Assembly (NCBI GenBank): GCA_963806395.1
Contig: CAWDYI010000009.1
Coordinates: 496,001-560,000, forward strand
From: DASSUW01 sp963806395
GTDB lineage: Bacteria; Actinomycetota; Thermoleophilia; Solirubrobacterales; Solirubrobacteraceae
DNA length: 64,000 bases
Direction of reading: 5' to 3'
This document shows, piece by piece, positions 35,040 to 45,334 of the stretch. The notes beneath the pieces were generated by a model, which was not told the DNA's origin, ran no database searches, and worked only from the letters and a program-made list of their open reading frames with translations. The translations under genes and the position numbers were made by a program. Numbering within the stretch: the first letter of the stretch is position 1; each line of letters opens with the position of its first letter.

Positions 35040-35945
35040 ATGTCGAGGGAGATGATGATCCGTCAGCTCAGCCTCAGCCTGCTCGTTCTCCTCGCCCTCG
35101 CTGCTCCGGCCGCCGCCAGGGCGCCCGTCGTCGGCATCGGCGACCAGCATCCGCACATGTTCTCCGACCCGGACTTCCTGCGCCTCGGCGTCACGCACTC
35201 GCGGCTGCTGCTGTCCTGGGACTGGTACCGCGACCCGGCCACCGTCGCCCAGACCGACCAGTGGATCGCCGCCGCCCGCACGGCCGGCGTCCGCCCGCTG
35301 ATCGCGTTCAACCGCAACTGGCACGCCAGCGGCCAGCGCAAGCTGCCGTCGCTGACGCTGTACAAGAAGAGCTTCCGCCTCCTCCGCGCCCGCTACCCGC
35401 ACGTGCGCGACTTCTCCGCCTGGAACGAGGCCAACCACTCGCTCCAGCCGACCGCGCGCAAGCCGCGCGCCGCCGCGCGCTACTTCAACGCGATGCGCAG
35501 GGGCTGCCCGAGCTGCACGATCGTCGCCGCCGACGTGCTGGACAGCCGCGACATGCTCCGCTGGATCAAGACCTTCAAGCGCTTCGCCCCGAAGGCCCGG
35601 ATCTGGGGCCTGCACAACTACAAGGACGCCAACGACGCCACGAACACGACGAAGACGCTCCTGAAGGCCGTGCGCGGCCAGGTGTGGCTGACCGAGACCG
35701 GCGGCATCCTGCGACTGAAGCCGACGCCCGGCAGCCGCGGGGATGGGCGGCGGTCGACCAGGTCCAAGCAGGCGCGGGCCGTCAAGCGCGTCTACAAGAT
35801 CGCCAAGAGCAGCCGGCGGATCACACGGATCTACTTCTACGAGTGGCAGGCGCAGCGGAAGAGCCGCTGGGACTCGGCGTTCCTGAACGCCGACGGCACG
35901 CTGCGGCCCGCATATCACGCGCTCAAGCGCGGCCTGCGGCGCTAG
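35040..35945 (+). CDS. secreted glycoside hydrolase-like TIM-barrel protein
   Basis: A 301-aa secreted protein: signal peptide about residues 1-26, then a TIM-barrel with WNEANHS near residue 125 (acid/base Glu) and LTETGG near 215 (nucleophile Glu), as in clan GH-A enzymes (GH5/GH39-like). Specificity is unknown. The ATG at 35040 is preceded by CCGGAG; downstream ATGs at 35052/35055 are alternatives. A related secreted GH lies at 61079-62134. It is divergent from tsaE and close to the glycan cluster. Confidence 0.75.
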   Translation: MSREMMIRQLSLSLLVLLALAAPAAARAPVVGIGDQHPHMFSDPDFLRLGVTHSRLLLSWDWYRDPATVAQTDQWIAAARTAGVRPLIAFNRNWHASGQRKLPSLTLYKKSFRLLRARYPHVRDFSAWNEANHSLQPTARKPRAAARYFNAMRRGCPSCTIVAADVLDSRDMLRWIKTFKRFAPKARIWGLHNYKDANDATNTTKTLLKAVRGQVWLTETGGILRLKPTPGSRGDGRRSTRSKQARAVKRVYKIAKSSRRITRIYFYEWQAQRKSRWDSAFLNADGTLRPAYHALKRGLRR

Positions 35946-35961
35946 TACCGCCGGCGAACTC

Positions 35962-36042
35962 CGTGTCGACTTGACGTCGCATATCGACGTCAACTCGACA
36001 CGCGGACCCCCACTTCCCCACCCAGCGCAGTTGACGTTCGCC
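35962..36042. repeat. intergenic palindrome family, copy B
   Basis: Between convergent genes. An 18-bp stem with one mismatch (35962-35979 with 35985-36002, arm beginning CGTGTCGACTTGACG) closes a CATAT loop (35980-35984). It is followed by the family right arm at 36011-36042 (CTTCCCCACCCAGCGCAG then GTTGACGTTCG). The left outer arm is absent. Confidence 0.8.
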
Positions 36043-36045
36043 CCG

Positions 36046-36393
36046 CTAACGCACACGCAGCCGCAGCGTGACACCGGCGCCCAGCAGCAGCACCCCGGCC
36101 AAAGCAAGCAGCGCAGCGTCCGAGCCGGTGTAGGGCAGCTGGGCCTGCCCGTTGGGCGAGGCCTGCGACTCGGCAGCGGGCGCGCTCGGCGCAGGCGCCG
36201 GCGCCGGGGCGGGCGCGTCGTCGGATGACGCCGGCGTGTCGGGCTCGGGAGCGGGCTCCTGGCCCGTGTCGTTCTGCCCGTTGCCGAACGGATCGGTGTA
36301 CTGATCGTCGCCCGCGCCCTGCCCGAGGGCGGCGGCTGGAAGTGCGAGCGCGAGCGCCAGAGCGGCGAGCAGGGTCGCGAGGCGGACCGGCAT
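36046..36393 (-). CDS. LPxTG-like cell-wall-anchored protein
   Basis: A 115-aa protein: signal peptide about residues 1-25, a low-complexity Pro/Ala/Glu region, and a C-terminal sorting signal LPYTG followed by a hydrophobic helix and a basic RLRVR end. A sortase should link the Thr to the cell wall. The short length leaves little room for a folded domain, so it may be a stalk or spacer. The ATG at 36393 starts the signal peptide. Confidence 0.7.
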   Translation of the reverse strand: MPVRLATLLAALALALALPAAALGQGAGDDQYTDPFGNGQNDTGQEPAPEPDTPASSDDAPAPAPAPAPSAPAAESQASPNGQAQLPYTGSDAALLALAGVLLLGAGVTLRLRVR

Positions 36394-36441
36394 GCGGGCG
36401 CCAGTGTACCCGCGTTCACCGGTGGGATACGGTGCCGCGCA

Positions 36442-38812
36442 ATGGCTCCGCGGCACATCCTGCTGCTGACCGACCGGGACTGGACGCATCCCCAGGGCGG
36501 CGGCACGGGAACGAACCTCTACGGCCAGGTGTCGCGCTGGATCGCCTGGGGCCACCGCGTGACGGTGGTGGCGGGGAGCCATCCCGGCGCCGCCCCGCGT
36601 CGAGCGGCTCGCCCCCAATCTCGAGCTGCACCGCATGGGCGGCCGCGTGACCGTCTTCCCGCGCGCCGCCTGGGCCGTCATGCGCGGCGTCGGCCGTGAC
36701 GCCGACGTCGTGCTCGAGGTCGTCAACGGCATCACGTTCCTGACGCCGCTGTGGCTGCACCGGCCGAGCGTGACGCTCGTGCACCACGTACACCGCGACC
36801 ACTACGTGGCCGAGATGGGCCGTCCCGGCGCCGTCGCGGCGTTCCTCGCCGAGACGCTGCCGCTGCGCGCGCTCTACCGCTCGTCGCCGTTCGTGACGAT
36901 CTCCGACGCGGGCCGCGACGACCTGGAATCGCTCGGGATCCCGCCGGAGCGGATCCACGTCTGCCGGCTCGGCGTCGAGCAGTCGCCGTTCCACCGCGGC
37001 GAGCGCGCTGCCGATCCGCGGCTGCTGTACCTGGGCCGGCTGAAGCAGTACAAGCGGATCGAGCTGCTGCTCGACGTCGTCGAGGGCGTGCCGTCCGCGC
37101 AGCTGGACATCGCCGGCGAGGGCGACCACCGCCCGGCGATCGAGGCCGACATCGCGCGCCGCGGGCTCGGTGACCGCGTGGTGCTCCACGGCCACGTCAG
37201 CGAGGAGCGCAAGGCCGAGCTGCTCGCCGCCAGCTGGGTGAACCTGACGGCCTCGTCGGCCGAGGGCTGGTGCCTGACGGTGATGGAGGCGGCGCTGTGC
37301 GCGACGCCGAGCGCCGCGCTGCGGGTCGGCGGGCTGCCGGAGTCGATCGTCGACGGCGAGACCGGCCTGCTGGCCGACGACGGGCCGGAGCTGACCGCGA
37401 AGGTGCGCATGCTGGTCGAGGACCGGGAGCTGCGCGAGCGGCTCGGCGAGGCCGCCCGCGCGCGTGCCGAGACGTTCACCTGGGAGCGAACCGCGGGCGA
37501 GACGCTGGCCGTGCTCGAAGCGGCGGCCGCGGAGCCCCGCCCGGCGCTGCGCGACACGCTCGCCGCGTCCGAGACGCTCAAGGCCGTCGGCCTGGCGGCC
37601 GCGACGCTGGCGTCGAACGCGGTGGCGCTGGTGTTCACCGTGGTCTTCGCCCGGATCCTCGGCGCCGACGGCTACGGCTCGCTGGCCGCGCTGATCTCGA
37701 CCTTCCTGATCCTCGCCGTCCCGGGCTCGGCCGTGCAGGTGGCGGTGGCGCGCGAGACCGCTCTGGGCCGGCTCGGGGGCGGAGCGGAGCTCGCCGCCAC
37801 GCTGACGCGCTGGCGGCGGATGCTGCTCGCCGCATCCCTGGTCGTGTTCGTCGGCGCGGTGCTGTTGCGCGAGCAGCTCGCCGCGCTGCTGTCGGTCGAC
37901 GAGGAGTGGGCGGCGGCCGCGACGCTCCCGACCGGCTGCCTGTGGCTGTTGCTGTCGGTCGAGCGCGGCGCGCTGCAGGGCCTGCACGCGTACCGGCCCG
38001 TCGCCTGGTCGCTGTTGCTGGAGGCGATCGGGCGACTCGCGATCGGGCTCGTGCTGGTCGCCGCCGGCCTTGGCGTGACCGGCGCCTACCTCGGCACGCC
38101 GCTGTCGATGCTCGCCACGGCCGCGGGCCTCGCCTGGGTGACGACGCATCGGCTCGGGCGCGCGGCGCCGGCGCACCCGACGCAGCGTCTGCGCGACCTG
38201 ATGAGCGGCGTGTGGCCCGCCGTCGCCGGGCTGTTCTTCGTCGCCGTCCTGCAGAACGTCGACGTGATCCTCGTCAAGCGCCAGATCGGCGGCGACGAGG
38301 CCGGCGCCTACGCGGCCGCCGCCGTCGCGGCGAAGGCCGTGGTGTGGGTGGCGATCGGCGTCGGGCTGTACCTGCTCCCGGAGGCCGTGCGGCGGGTGAA
38401 CCTGGGCAGCGACCCGCGGCCGGTGCTGCTGCGCGCGCTCGCCGTCGTGGGGCTCGTCGCGCTGCCGATGCTGGCCGCCTACGCGCTGGCGCCGCGGCTC
38501 GTCCTGCGGCTCGCGTTCGGGGAGGAGACGGTGCCGGCGGCCGGAGCCCTGCTCGTGCTCGGGATCGCGATGACGCTGCTCGCCGCCGGCTACCTGTGCG
38601 TGCAGTACATGCTCGCGCTGCGGCGGGTGACGTTCCTGTACGCGCTGGCCGCCGCCGCGGCGGCCGAGGTGGTCGTACTGCTCGGCGCGGGCCTGCGCAG
38701 CATCGAGGGCTTCGCGGTCGTGGTGCTCGGCCTGCAGGCCGTGGCGGCGGTGTCCGTGCTCGCCCTCGGCCTGATGCGGCGGCCGAGCGGCGTGGCGGTG
38801 GGCCGCGCGTGA
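36442..38812 (+). CDS. GT4 glycosyltransferase fused to polysaccharide flippase, one insertion as sequenced
   Basis: About 790 aa. The N-terminal half (residues about 1-365) is a GT-B fold family-4 glycosyltransferase: GGGTGTN near the start, YLGRLKQYKRIELLL near 195, and SSAEGWCLTVMEAALC near 275 with the retaining-GT E-x7-E-like motif. The C-terminal half (about 385-790) has 12 or so membrane helices of the oligosaccharide flippase/MATE-like class. The junction is in one frame. One extra C near 36595 breaks the early GT part (length 3n+1). It should add a sugar and translocate the lipid-linked glycan. Confidence 0.75.
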
Positions 38813-39549
38813 GCGGCGCGGACGCGGCCGTCGCGGCCGCCGCCGGCGTCGAGGGCTGGCTGACCGATGCCCAGGCGCGGCGGTTGTGGGCGCGCGGCGC
38901 GGCGGCCCGCGGGCGCGGCGCGGTCGTGGAGATCGGATCGTTCCGTGGCCGCTCGACGATCGTGCTCGCGTCGGCGGCCGAGGCGGTCGTGGCGATCGAC
39001 CCGCACGCGGGCGGCGACCGCGGGCCGCAGGAGATCACGCCGGACGCGGCGCGCGGAGACGAGGACCTCGAGGCGTTCCGCGCCAACCTCGCCCGCGCCG
39101 GCGTCACCGACCGCGTTCGCCACGTGCGCAGCGCGTCCGCCGACGCGCTCGGCGAGGTCGACGGCGCCGTGGCGCTGCTGTACGTCGACGGCGCCCACCG
39201 CTACGGCCCGGCGCGCGCCGACCTGGCCGGATGGGGCCGCCGCGTGGTGCCCGGCGGCGCGATGCTGGTGCACGACGCGTTCTCCTCGATCGGCGTCACG
39301 CTCGCGCTGGCGACCGAGTGCGTGCTGTCCCCGTGGTGGCGCTACGCCGGCCGCACCGGGTCGCTCGCCGAGTACGAGCGCCCGGCCGCGCCGCTGCGCG
39401 GGCGCGCCCGTGCCCGCAACGCCGCGCGGCAGCTCGCCGAGCTGCCGTGGTTCGCCCGCAACGTGGCGATCAAGGCACTGGTGGTGGCGCGGCTGCGCGG
39501 CCTCGCGCACCGGCTCGGGCTGCCGCCGGACGCGCAGTGGCCGTACTGA
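38809..39549 (+). CDS. class I SAM-dependent methyltransferase
   Basis: A 246-aa protein with SAM motif I VEIGSFRGRST near residue 42, an acidic AIDPHAGG after it, and LLYVDGAHRYG near 122, typical of Methyltransf_24 family enzymes linked to glycan clusters. The GTG overlaps the stop of the GT-flippase gene (GTGA), so it probably methylates the same glycan or its precursor. Its 3' end overlaps the opposing AftD-like gene by 80 nt. Confidence 0.85.
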   Translation: MSGADAAVAAAAGVEGWLTDAQARRLWARGAAARGRGAVVEIGSFRGRSTIVLASAAEAVVAIDPHAGGDRGPQEITPDAARGDEDLEAFRANLARAGVTDRVRHVRSASADALGEVDGAVALLYVDGAHRYGPARADLAGWGRRVVPGGAMLVHDAFSSIGVTLALATECVLSPWWRYAGRTGSLAEYERPAAPLRGRARARNAARQLAELPWFARNVAIKALVVARLRGLAHRLGLPPDAQWPY

Positions 39550-42500
39550 GCACACGAGCGAGGGCGAGCACGAGCAGGACGGCGGCGGCGACCGCCACCC
39601 AGTGGACGGCGATCCGGTCCTGTGCGTACTCGAAGTTGAAGCCGCCGGGGTTGCGGACCGGTACGGCGAGCGTGAGCAGCGGCACTGCCACCAGCAGCAG
39701 CGCACCGGCGGCCGCCACCAGCGCGCGCACGCCGATCCCGCGCCACAGGATCACGAACGTGCCGATCGCGATCAGCGGCGCCGCGCGGGCGGCGAACACG
39801 AAGCCGAGCGCGGCACCGGCGGCGAGCGCCGCGACGGCGGCGCGGCGGGCCGGCATCCGAGCGGGCGGGTCGGACTCCGGGATGTCGGGCGGCGTGGCAG
39901 AGCGCAGCGCGGGCGGACGCCGCAACACGAGCAGGAGCAGCAGCACGAGCAGCACCGGCGCCGACACGGCGTAGCCGAGCCGGACGGCGCGGTCGGGCCC
40001 GAACCACAGGTCCGCCGTCCGGCAGTCGGCCGGGACGCGCCACCCCATCGCGTAGCCGTCGACCGGTTGCGGGCCGCCGAGCTCGCGGCCGTCACAGGTC
40101 GCCCGCCAGCCGGCGCCGTACGCCTCGCCCAGCACGAGCCACGCCGGCGCGGTGAGGTCGAGCCGGATGTCGCGCCGCGCATTGCGGCTCGCCGACCCGG
40201 TATCGACCACGCGGCCGGGCGCGGCGGGCGCCGCGGTGCCGGCCGGTGCCGGTGAGCTCAGGCGCAGCAGATACGGGGCGAGCACGCCTGCCGGCACCGA
40301 CACCTGCGCGCTGCCGGCCGGCAGCGCCGCCGGCGCGCCGCAGCCGGTGACGCGCAGCGGGCGCCCGGCGTCGAGATCGGCGATGTCGCCCTGCGGCCGC
40401 AGCTGCAGCGCGCTGCCGCCGGCCGTCCCGCCGAGGTCGCCGCAGCGCCCGTGCAGCGGCCCGGAGCGCGGCACCGCGACGCGCGGCGTCCCGGCCCCCT
40501 CGATCTCGCCGATGCCGACCGCGCGCCGCTGGCGGATCACGCCCGGCGTGCCGGGCGGGAAGGCCGCGCCGACGATCTCGAGCCGGAACGTCCGCCCGCG
40601 CACGGGCCGCGGCAGCGACACCGTGCCGTCGGCGGCGACCGGCACCGTGGTCCCCTGGAGCCGCACCATCGTCGGGCGGCGGACGCGCTCGCGCGGCGGG
40701 GCGAGCCGCAGCTCGCGGATCGCCGCCTCGCGCGGCAGCGTCCACTCGATCCACGTCGGCCGGCCCCGCAGCCACGAGCCGATCCATGCTCGCGACGTAC
40801 CGTCGAACGCGCTCGACGCGCGTGCGCCCGGCCGCCCCTCGAACCGTCCCGACGACTCGAACCGCCCGCGCGCGCGCACGCCCGCGAGCCGGTCGAGCGC
40901 GGAGTCCGGCGCGTCGGCTGCGGTCGTCGCCCAGCCGTCGGCGGTCCAGCGGCGGGCGGCGGGCGGTGCGATCAGGCGCTCCAGCCCGCGCTCACCGTCG
41001 AGCCGGTCGCGCACGAGCCCGGCGCCCGCGGCCCCGGTCACCGTGTCGCGGCGGAACGGGTCGTCGCCGGTGGTGCGCTCGAACACGTAGCTGAGCGCCG
41101 TTCGCGACAGGTCCTCCCCGGCCAGCGCACGCTCGGCCAGCACCGGCGGGCGCAGCGCCTCGCGCACGCGCACTCCGGGGATCCGCAGCTCGCGGATCCC
41201 GCCAGGGTTCGGCTTCACCTCCTCCGGCCGGACGATCTGCGCGATCCGCACCCGCAGCGTGCGCACCCCGCGCAGGCCGACCGCCAGCCGGTTCCAGCCG
41301 GCGTGCACGTCGAACCGGCGGCCCGCGACCTCGACCGCGGTCACCCGTCCGCGCGCGTCCGAGTACGGCAGCAGCTCGATCGTGCCGACGTCACGCGGGC
41401 GCTCGAACGTGACCTCGAGCCAGTGCTCCTCCGGGAGCAGCGCGCGGTCGGCCTGCCAATGCGTCGCCGGGTCGCCGTCGAAGGCCGCGAACGGCCGCCG
41501 CTCCGGGAACTGCGGGAAGGCGGGCGAGAACGGCGCGCGCAGCGATGCGACGCCGTCGAGCACGGCGACGGTCTGCGCGTCGGTTCCGCGCGCCGGGAAC
41601 AGGTCGACCACCGCGGCGTCGGGCGAGAACGGCTCGTCGGCGGCGAGCGTGGCCCCGTGGTTCTGGGTCATCCGCGCCGCCGCGAGCACGCGCCGGCGGT
41701 TGGAGTCCGAGATCACGACCGCCCCGCCGCGCCCCGCGCGCCGCAGCGCGGCGGGCGTCAGGTCGCCGGCGTAGGTCAGCCGGACGCGCGAATCGAGCCC
41801 GCCGAGCGCCGCCAGTGCGGCGAGGCCGTCGGCGCCGCCGTCGACCACCGTGGCGGGGCCGTCCGGCGCCACGCGCACCAGCGGCCGTCCCGACGACCGA
41901 TCCCATGCCCGCACGCGCGGCAGCGGCCGCGGGGGACCGAGCGTCCCGGCCACTCGCGGCTCCCTCCTGACCGGCCCCCACGCGCCGTCGGGAGGCCCGA
42001 GCTGGTCGAGCACGTCCGCCGCCGCCCCCGCCGGGACGGCGCCGCTACGGCGGCGGTCGTCGTCGGCGCCCGCCACCACGGTCCCGGCGCTCACCAGGTC
42101 GAGCAGCGGGCCGAGCTGACCTGGCAGCGCGCGGCGCTGCTGCACGAGCCCGTCGAGCGTCCACAGGAGGTCGACCGAGCGCAGGTCGGCGTACGGCACC
42201 GCGTAGCGCACCGCCACCGGCGTCTCGGCGAGCGCGGGCAGGACCGCGTCGACCGTCCCGCCCCAGTCGTAGTAGGCGTACAGCTGCCCGGGCAGCACCA
42301 CCGCGCGCTGATCGGCGCCGTCGCTGCGGTCGACGTGGTCGGCGGCGGACGTCCAAGCGGCCGGCACGCGCTCGAACAGCAACTGCGAGTCGAGCGCACG
42401 GCCGGTCACCAGCGGCCACGCCGCGACGACGACCAGCGCGGCCGCGGCCGCCGCGGCGGCACCCGGCGCCCAGCGCGCGCGGCGGCGCAGCCACGCGGCG

Positions 42501-43714
42501 GCGGGCGCGGCCATGCCGCCCGCCAGGCACGCGATCCCGAGCGCCACGAGCGGCCCCGCCTTGTAGCTCGTGCGCAGGAACTGCGTCGCCTCGACGTGGT
42601 TGTACGTGAAGTTCATCGCGCGCCGCAGCGGCGTCCCCTCCGGGAACCCGGCGGTCATCACGACCAGCCCGACGAGCACGAGCGCGAGGAAGAACGGCCC
42701 GTAGCGCCAGCGCCGGGTGCAGCCGAACCCGGTCAGCGCGAGCGCCGGCACCAGCAGGCCGGCGAGCACGACCGGCGCGAAGAAGATCATCACGCCGCCG
42801 CCGGAGAACAGCGGCCGCAGCTCGCCGCCGTAGCCCACGCCGAGGTACGACAGCCAGTAGCCCATCAGCCGCAACGACTCGGCCAGGCTGGTCGTCGACC
42901 AGATCGTGCCGGGCTGCTCCGTGAAGCGCAGGAAGTCGACGCCGTGCCGCGCCTGCACGAGCACCGGCACGACCCACCACACCGACGCGAGCGCGCTCGT
43001 GAGCGCGGTGCGCCAGCCGAACGCCAGCAGCGCCCTCCCGCCGACGCCGCCGGCCGCTCGCTCGTACAGCGCGAGCAGCACCGGTCCGAGCAGCAGCCAC
43101 GCGGTCACCGCGGCGTTGACGCCTCCGCCGCTGCACGTCAGCGCGATCGCGAAGGCGGCCGGCCACCACCACGAGCGCGGCACGCGCAGGCCGCGGTGGA
43201 CGGCGAGCAGCAGCCACGGCAGCACGGCGTAGCCGAGCAGCGTCACCGTCGTGCGCGCGCTGAACACCACGACGTACGGGTTGAGAAGGACGAGCAGGCC
43301 GGCGACGACGTGGCCGGCCCCGCGCGGGCGCCCGAGCAGCGCGTCCAGGAGCCGCAGGGTTCCCCACACCGCCACCGCCAGCAGCGCACCGAGCCAGAGG
43401 CGGTGCACGAGCCACGGGGCGAGCCCGAGCGCCCGGCCGAGCGCGAAGAACGGCCCCATCGGGAACAGGTAGCCGCTGTACTGGCCGCCCTGGACGTGCC
43501 CGAGGTCCTCGGTCGGCGACCACGCCGAAGCCACGTCGCCGAGGAACCCCGTCGGATCGAGGTGCAGCCCGATCTTCGTGTCCGCCGACTGCAGACCCGG
43601 CCGCTGCGCGAGAGCCAAGGCGAACGCCAGGGCCGCAAGCCCGAGCCCGATCAACCTGTCCCGGCCTAGCGTCCGCACGGCCCGCGCAGGATACGGGCGG
43701 TACGTGCCGGACAC
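39470..43714 (-). CDS. AftD-like alpha-(1,3)-arabinofuranosyltransferase (GT-C)
   Basis: A 1414-aa protein. About 13 N-terminal membrane helices (to about residue 430) follow an opening like that of mycobacterial AftD: QRPGLQSADTKIGL, SGYLFPMGPFFAL, WLVHRLWLGALL. A long extracytoplasmic part contains at least two discoidin-like carbohydrate-binding modules (about 740-830 and 960-1080), and helices return near 1270-1390. AftD adds arabinofuranose from decaprenyl-phospho-arabinose to arabinan. Length and layout match. The GTG at 43714 starts the frame. Confidence 0.8.
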   Translation of the reverse strand: MSGTYRPYPARAVRTLGRDRLIGLGLAALAFALALAQRPGLQSADTKIGLHLDPTGFLGDVASAWSPTEDLGHVQGGQYSGYLFPMGPFFALGRALGLAPWLVHRLWLGALLAVAVWGTLRLLDALLGRPRGAGHVVAGLLVLLNPYVVVFSARTTVTLLGYAVLPWLLLAVHRGLRVPRSWWWPAAFAIALTCSGGGVNAAVTAWLLLGPVLLALYERAAGGVGGRALLAFGWRTALTSALASVWWVVPVLVQARHGVDFLRFTEQPGTIWSTTSLAESLRLMGYWLSYLGVGYGGELRPLFSGGGVMIFFAPVVLAGLLVPALALTGFGCTRRWRYGPFFLALVLVGLVVMTAGFPEGTPLRRAMNFTYNHVEATQFLRTSYKAGPLVALGIACLAGGMAAPAAAWLRRRARWAPGAAAAAAAALVVVAAWPLVTGRALDSQLLFERVPAAWTSAADHVDRSDGADQRAVVLPGQLYAYYDWGGTVDAVLPALAETPVAVRYAVPYADLRSVDLLWTLDGLVQQRRALPGQLGPLLDLVSAGTVVAGADDDRRRSGAVPAGAAADVLDQLGPPDGAWGPVRREPRVAGTLGPPRPLPRVRAWDRSSGRPLVRVAPDGPATVVDGGADGLAALAALGGLDSRVRLTYAGDLTPAALRRAGRGGAVVISDSNRRRVLAAARMTQNHGATLAADEPFSPDAAVVDLFPARGTDAQTVAVLDGVASLRAPFSPAFPQFPERRPFAAFDGDPATHWQADRALLPEEHWLEVTFERPRDVGTIELLPYSDARGRVTAVEVAGRRFDVHAGWNRLAVGLRGVRTLRVRIAQIVRPEEVKPNPGGIRELRIPGVRVREALRPPVLAERALAGEDLSRTALSYVFERTTGDDPFRRDTVTGAAGAGLVRDRLDGERGLERLIAPPAARRWTADGWATTAADAPDSALDRLAGVRARGRFESSGRFEGRPGARASSAFDGTSRAWIGSWLRGRPTWIEWTLPREAAIRELRLAPPRERVRRPTMVRLQGTTVPVAADGTVSLPRPVRGRTFRLEIVGAAFPPGTPGVIRQRRAVGIGEIEGAGTPRVAVPRSGPLHGRCGDLGGTAGGSALQLRPQGDIADLDAGRPLRVTGCGAPAALPAGSAQVSVPAGVLAPYLLRLSSPAPAGTAAPAAPGRVVDTGSASRNARRDIRLDLTAPAWLVLGEAYGAGWRATCDGRELGGPQPVDGYAMGWRVPADCRTADLWFGPDRAVRLGYAVSAPVLLVLLLLLVLRRPPALRSATPPDIPESDPPARMPARRAAVAALAAGAALGFVFAARAAPLIAIGTFVILWRGIGVRALVAAAGALLLVAVPLLTLAVPVRNPGGFNFEYAQDRIAVHWVAVAAAVLLVLALARVLSTATARPAAARAGARGRAAAPPPVP

Positions 43715-43720
43715 CCCGGG

Positions 43721-43880
43721 CGAACGTCAACGTCAATTGCGCTGGGTGGGGAAGCGGTTGGAACCGGGCGGTGCGAGGGCGCATGGCGCCTTTTCGTCGA
43801 TATGCGACGAAAAAGCGCCACGGACCCTCACGGCGGCCGAATCCGTCGCTTCCCCACCCAGCGGGGTTGACGTTCGTCGA
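43721..43880. repeat. intergenic palindrome family, copy C (full, divergent position)
   Basis: Both outer arms are present: CGAACGTCAA plus GCTGGGTGGGGAAGCG at 43721-43755 mirrors 43880-43846. Inside lies a 16-bp stem with one mismatch (43784-43799 with 43805-43820, arm TGGCGCCTTTTCGTCG) and an ATATG loop (43800-43804), with flanking GAGGG/CCCTC pairing. Unlike the other copies it lies between divergent genes. Confidence 0.82.
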
Positions 43881-43910
43881 GAATCGCCGGCCGCATAGGC
43901 TCCCGCGCCC

Positions 43911-45334
43911 ATGCGGGCCCGCCTCCCCGTGCTGATCGCGCTGCCGCTGCTGCTCGGGCCGGGGGTCCTGGCGTGCCTGAGCGGCGGCTACTTCGACGAG
44001 CCGCGCCTGTGGGCGGGGATCGGCGCGTGGGCGCTGCTGGCCGTCGTGGCGGTCACGCAGCCGTGACCCGCTGCCGGCGTCGCGACCCGGCCGGCTCGCG
44101 CTCGGCGGGCTGGCCGCGCTGACCGCCTGGACCGCGGCGTCGCTCGCCTGGGCGCCCGACGCCGGCGCGACGGCCGACGACGTCCAGCGACTGCTGCTGT
44201 ACCTCCCCTACCTGGCGGCCGCGATCGCAGTCCTCGGAGCTTCGACCGAGCCGCTGCTGCTGCTGGCGATCACCGGCGCGTGCGGGTACGGCCTGTCGGA
44301 GCGGTTCCTGCCCGGCGTCGTCGACCTCGCGGCGGTCGTGTCGGCCGGCGACCGGCTCGCCTATCCGCTCACCTACTGGAACGCGACCGGCGCGTTCGCG
44401 GCGGTCGGGCTGATCCTCGCGGCCGCGCTGGCGGGAGAGGGCAGGCGCCCGCCCGCCGTGCGCGTCGCCGCGGCCACCGCCGGGCCGCCGCTCGCGCTCA
44501 CGCTCCTGCTCACATTCTCACGCGGCGCGCTCGGCGCCCTCGCGGCGGGGTTGCTGCTGCTGCTCGCGCTGGCGCCCGGCCGCGCCCGGCTCGCCGGTGC
44601 GGCGATCGTGGTGGGCGGCGGCGGCATCGCCGCCGGTGCGCTGGCACTCGCCGCCGGCGGCCTGCGCACGGCGGACGGCGCGGGCGGTGCGTCCGGCGTC
44701 GCCGCGCTGGCCGTGCTGATCGCCGCGATGGCCGCGTGCGCGCTGGCCGCCCGCGCGCTGATCGGCCGCCGCGACGCGCCGATCGCGTGGCTGCGGACCG
44801 CCGCGCTGGCGGCGACCGTGGTCGTGCTGGTCGGCACGGTCGCCGCGGTGGTGGGCACCGAGCGCGGCCCCGGGCGAGAGAACCCGAGCGCCGGGCCGCA
44901 GCGGCTGGCGTCGGTGCAGAGCAACCGCTACGCGTACTGGAAGGTGGCGGTGGAGGCGTTCGCCGACGACCCGCTGCGCGGCGAGGGCAGCGGCGGCTTC
45001 CGGACCGCGTGGCTGCGCGAGCGCCCGTTCCGCGAGACCGTCCGCGACGCCCACTCGCTGTACCTGGAGACGGCCGCCGAGCTCGGCCTCGCCGGCGTGC
45101 TCGCGCTCGCGCTGCTGGTGGCGGGCTGCGTGATGGCGGCAATGCGCGCTCTGCCGGCGGAGGCGGGCGCAGTCGCCGCGCTCGCCGCCTTCGCGCTGCA
45201 CGCCGGGATCGACTGGGACTGGGAGCTGCCCGCGCTCACGCTCGTCGCGCTCGCGCTGGCGGCCCGCCTCATCGCGGCGGGCGAGCCTCGAAGTCCGGGC
45301 GGATGCCGCGGCGACGGATGCCCGAGGCCCATGA
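43911..45334 (+). CDS. O-antigen ligase/polymerase family membrane protein, frameshifted as sequenced
   Basis: About 470 aa with some 11-12 membrane helices. YWNATGAFAA near residue 150 and the late SNRYAYWKVAVEAF...GEGSGGFRTAWLR...AHSLYLETAAELG segment are typical of the Wzy_C/WaaL O-antigen ligase family, which joins lipid-linked glycans. One extra base near 44061 shifts the frame after AVTQ, and an extra G near 45320 hides the stop; with both removed the gene ends at 45334. It overlaps the opposing FkbM gene by 66 nt. Confidence 0.75.
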
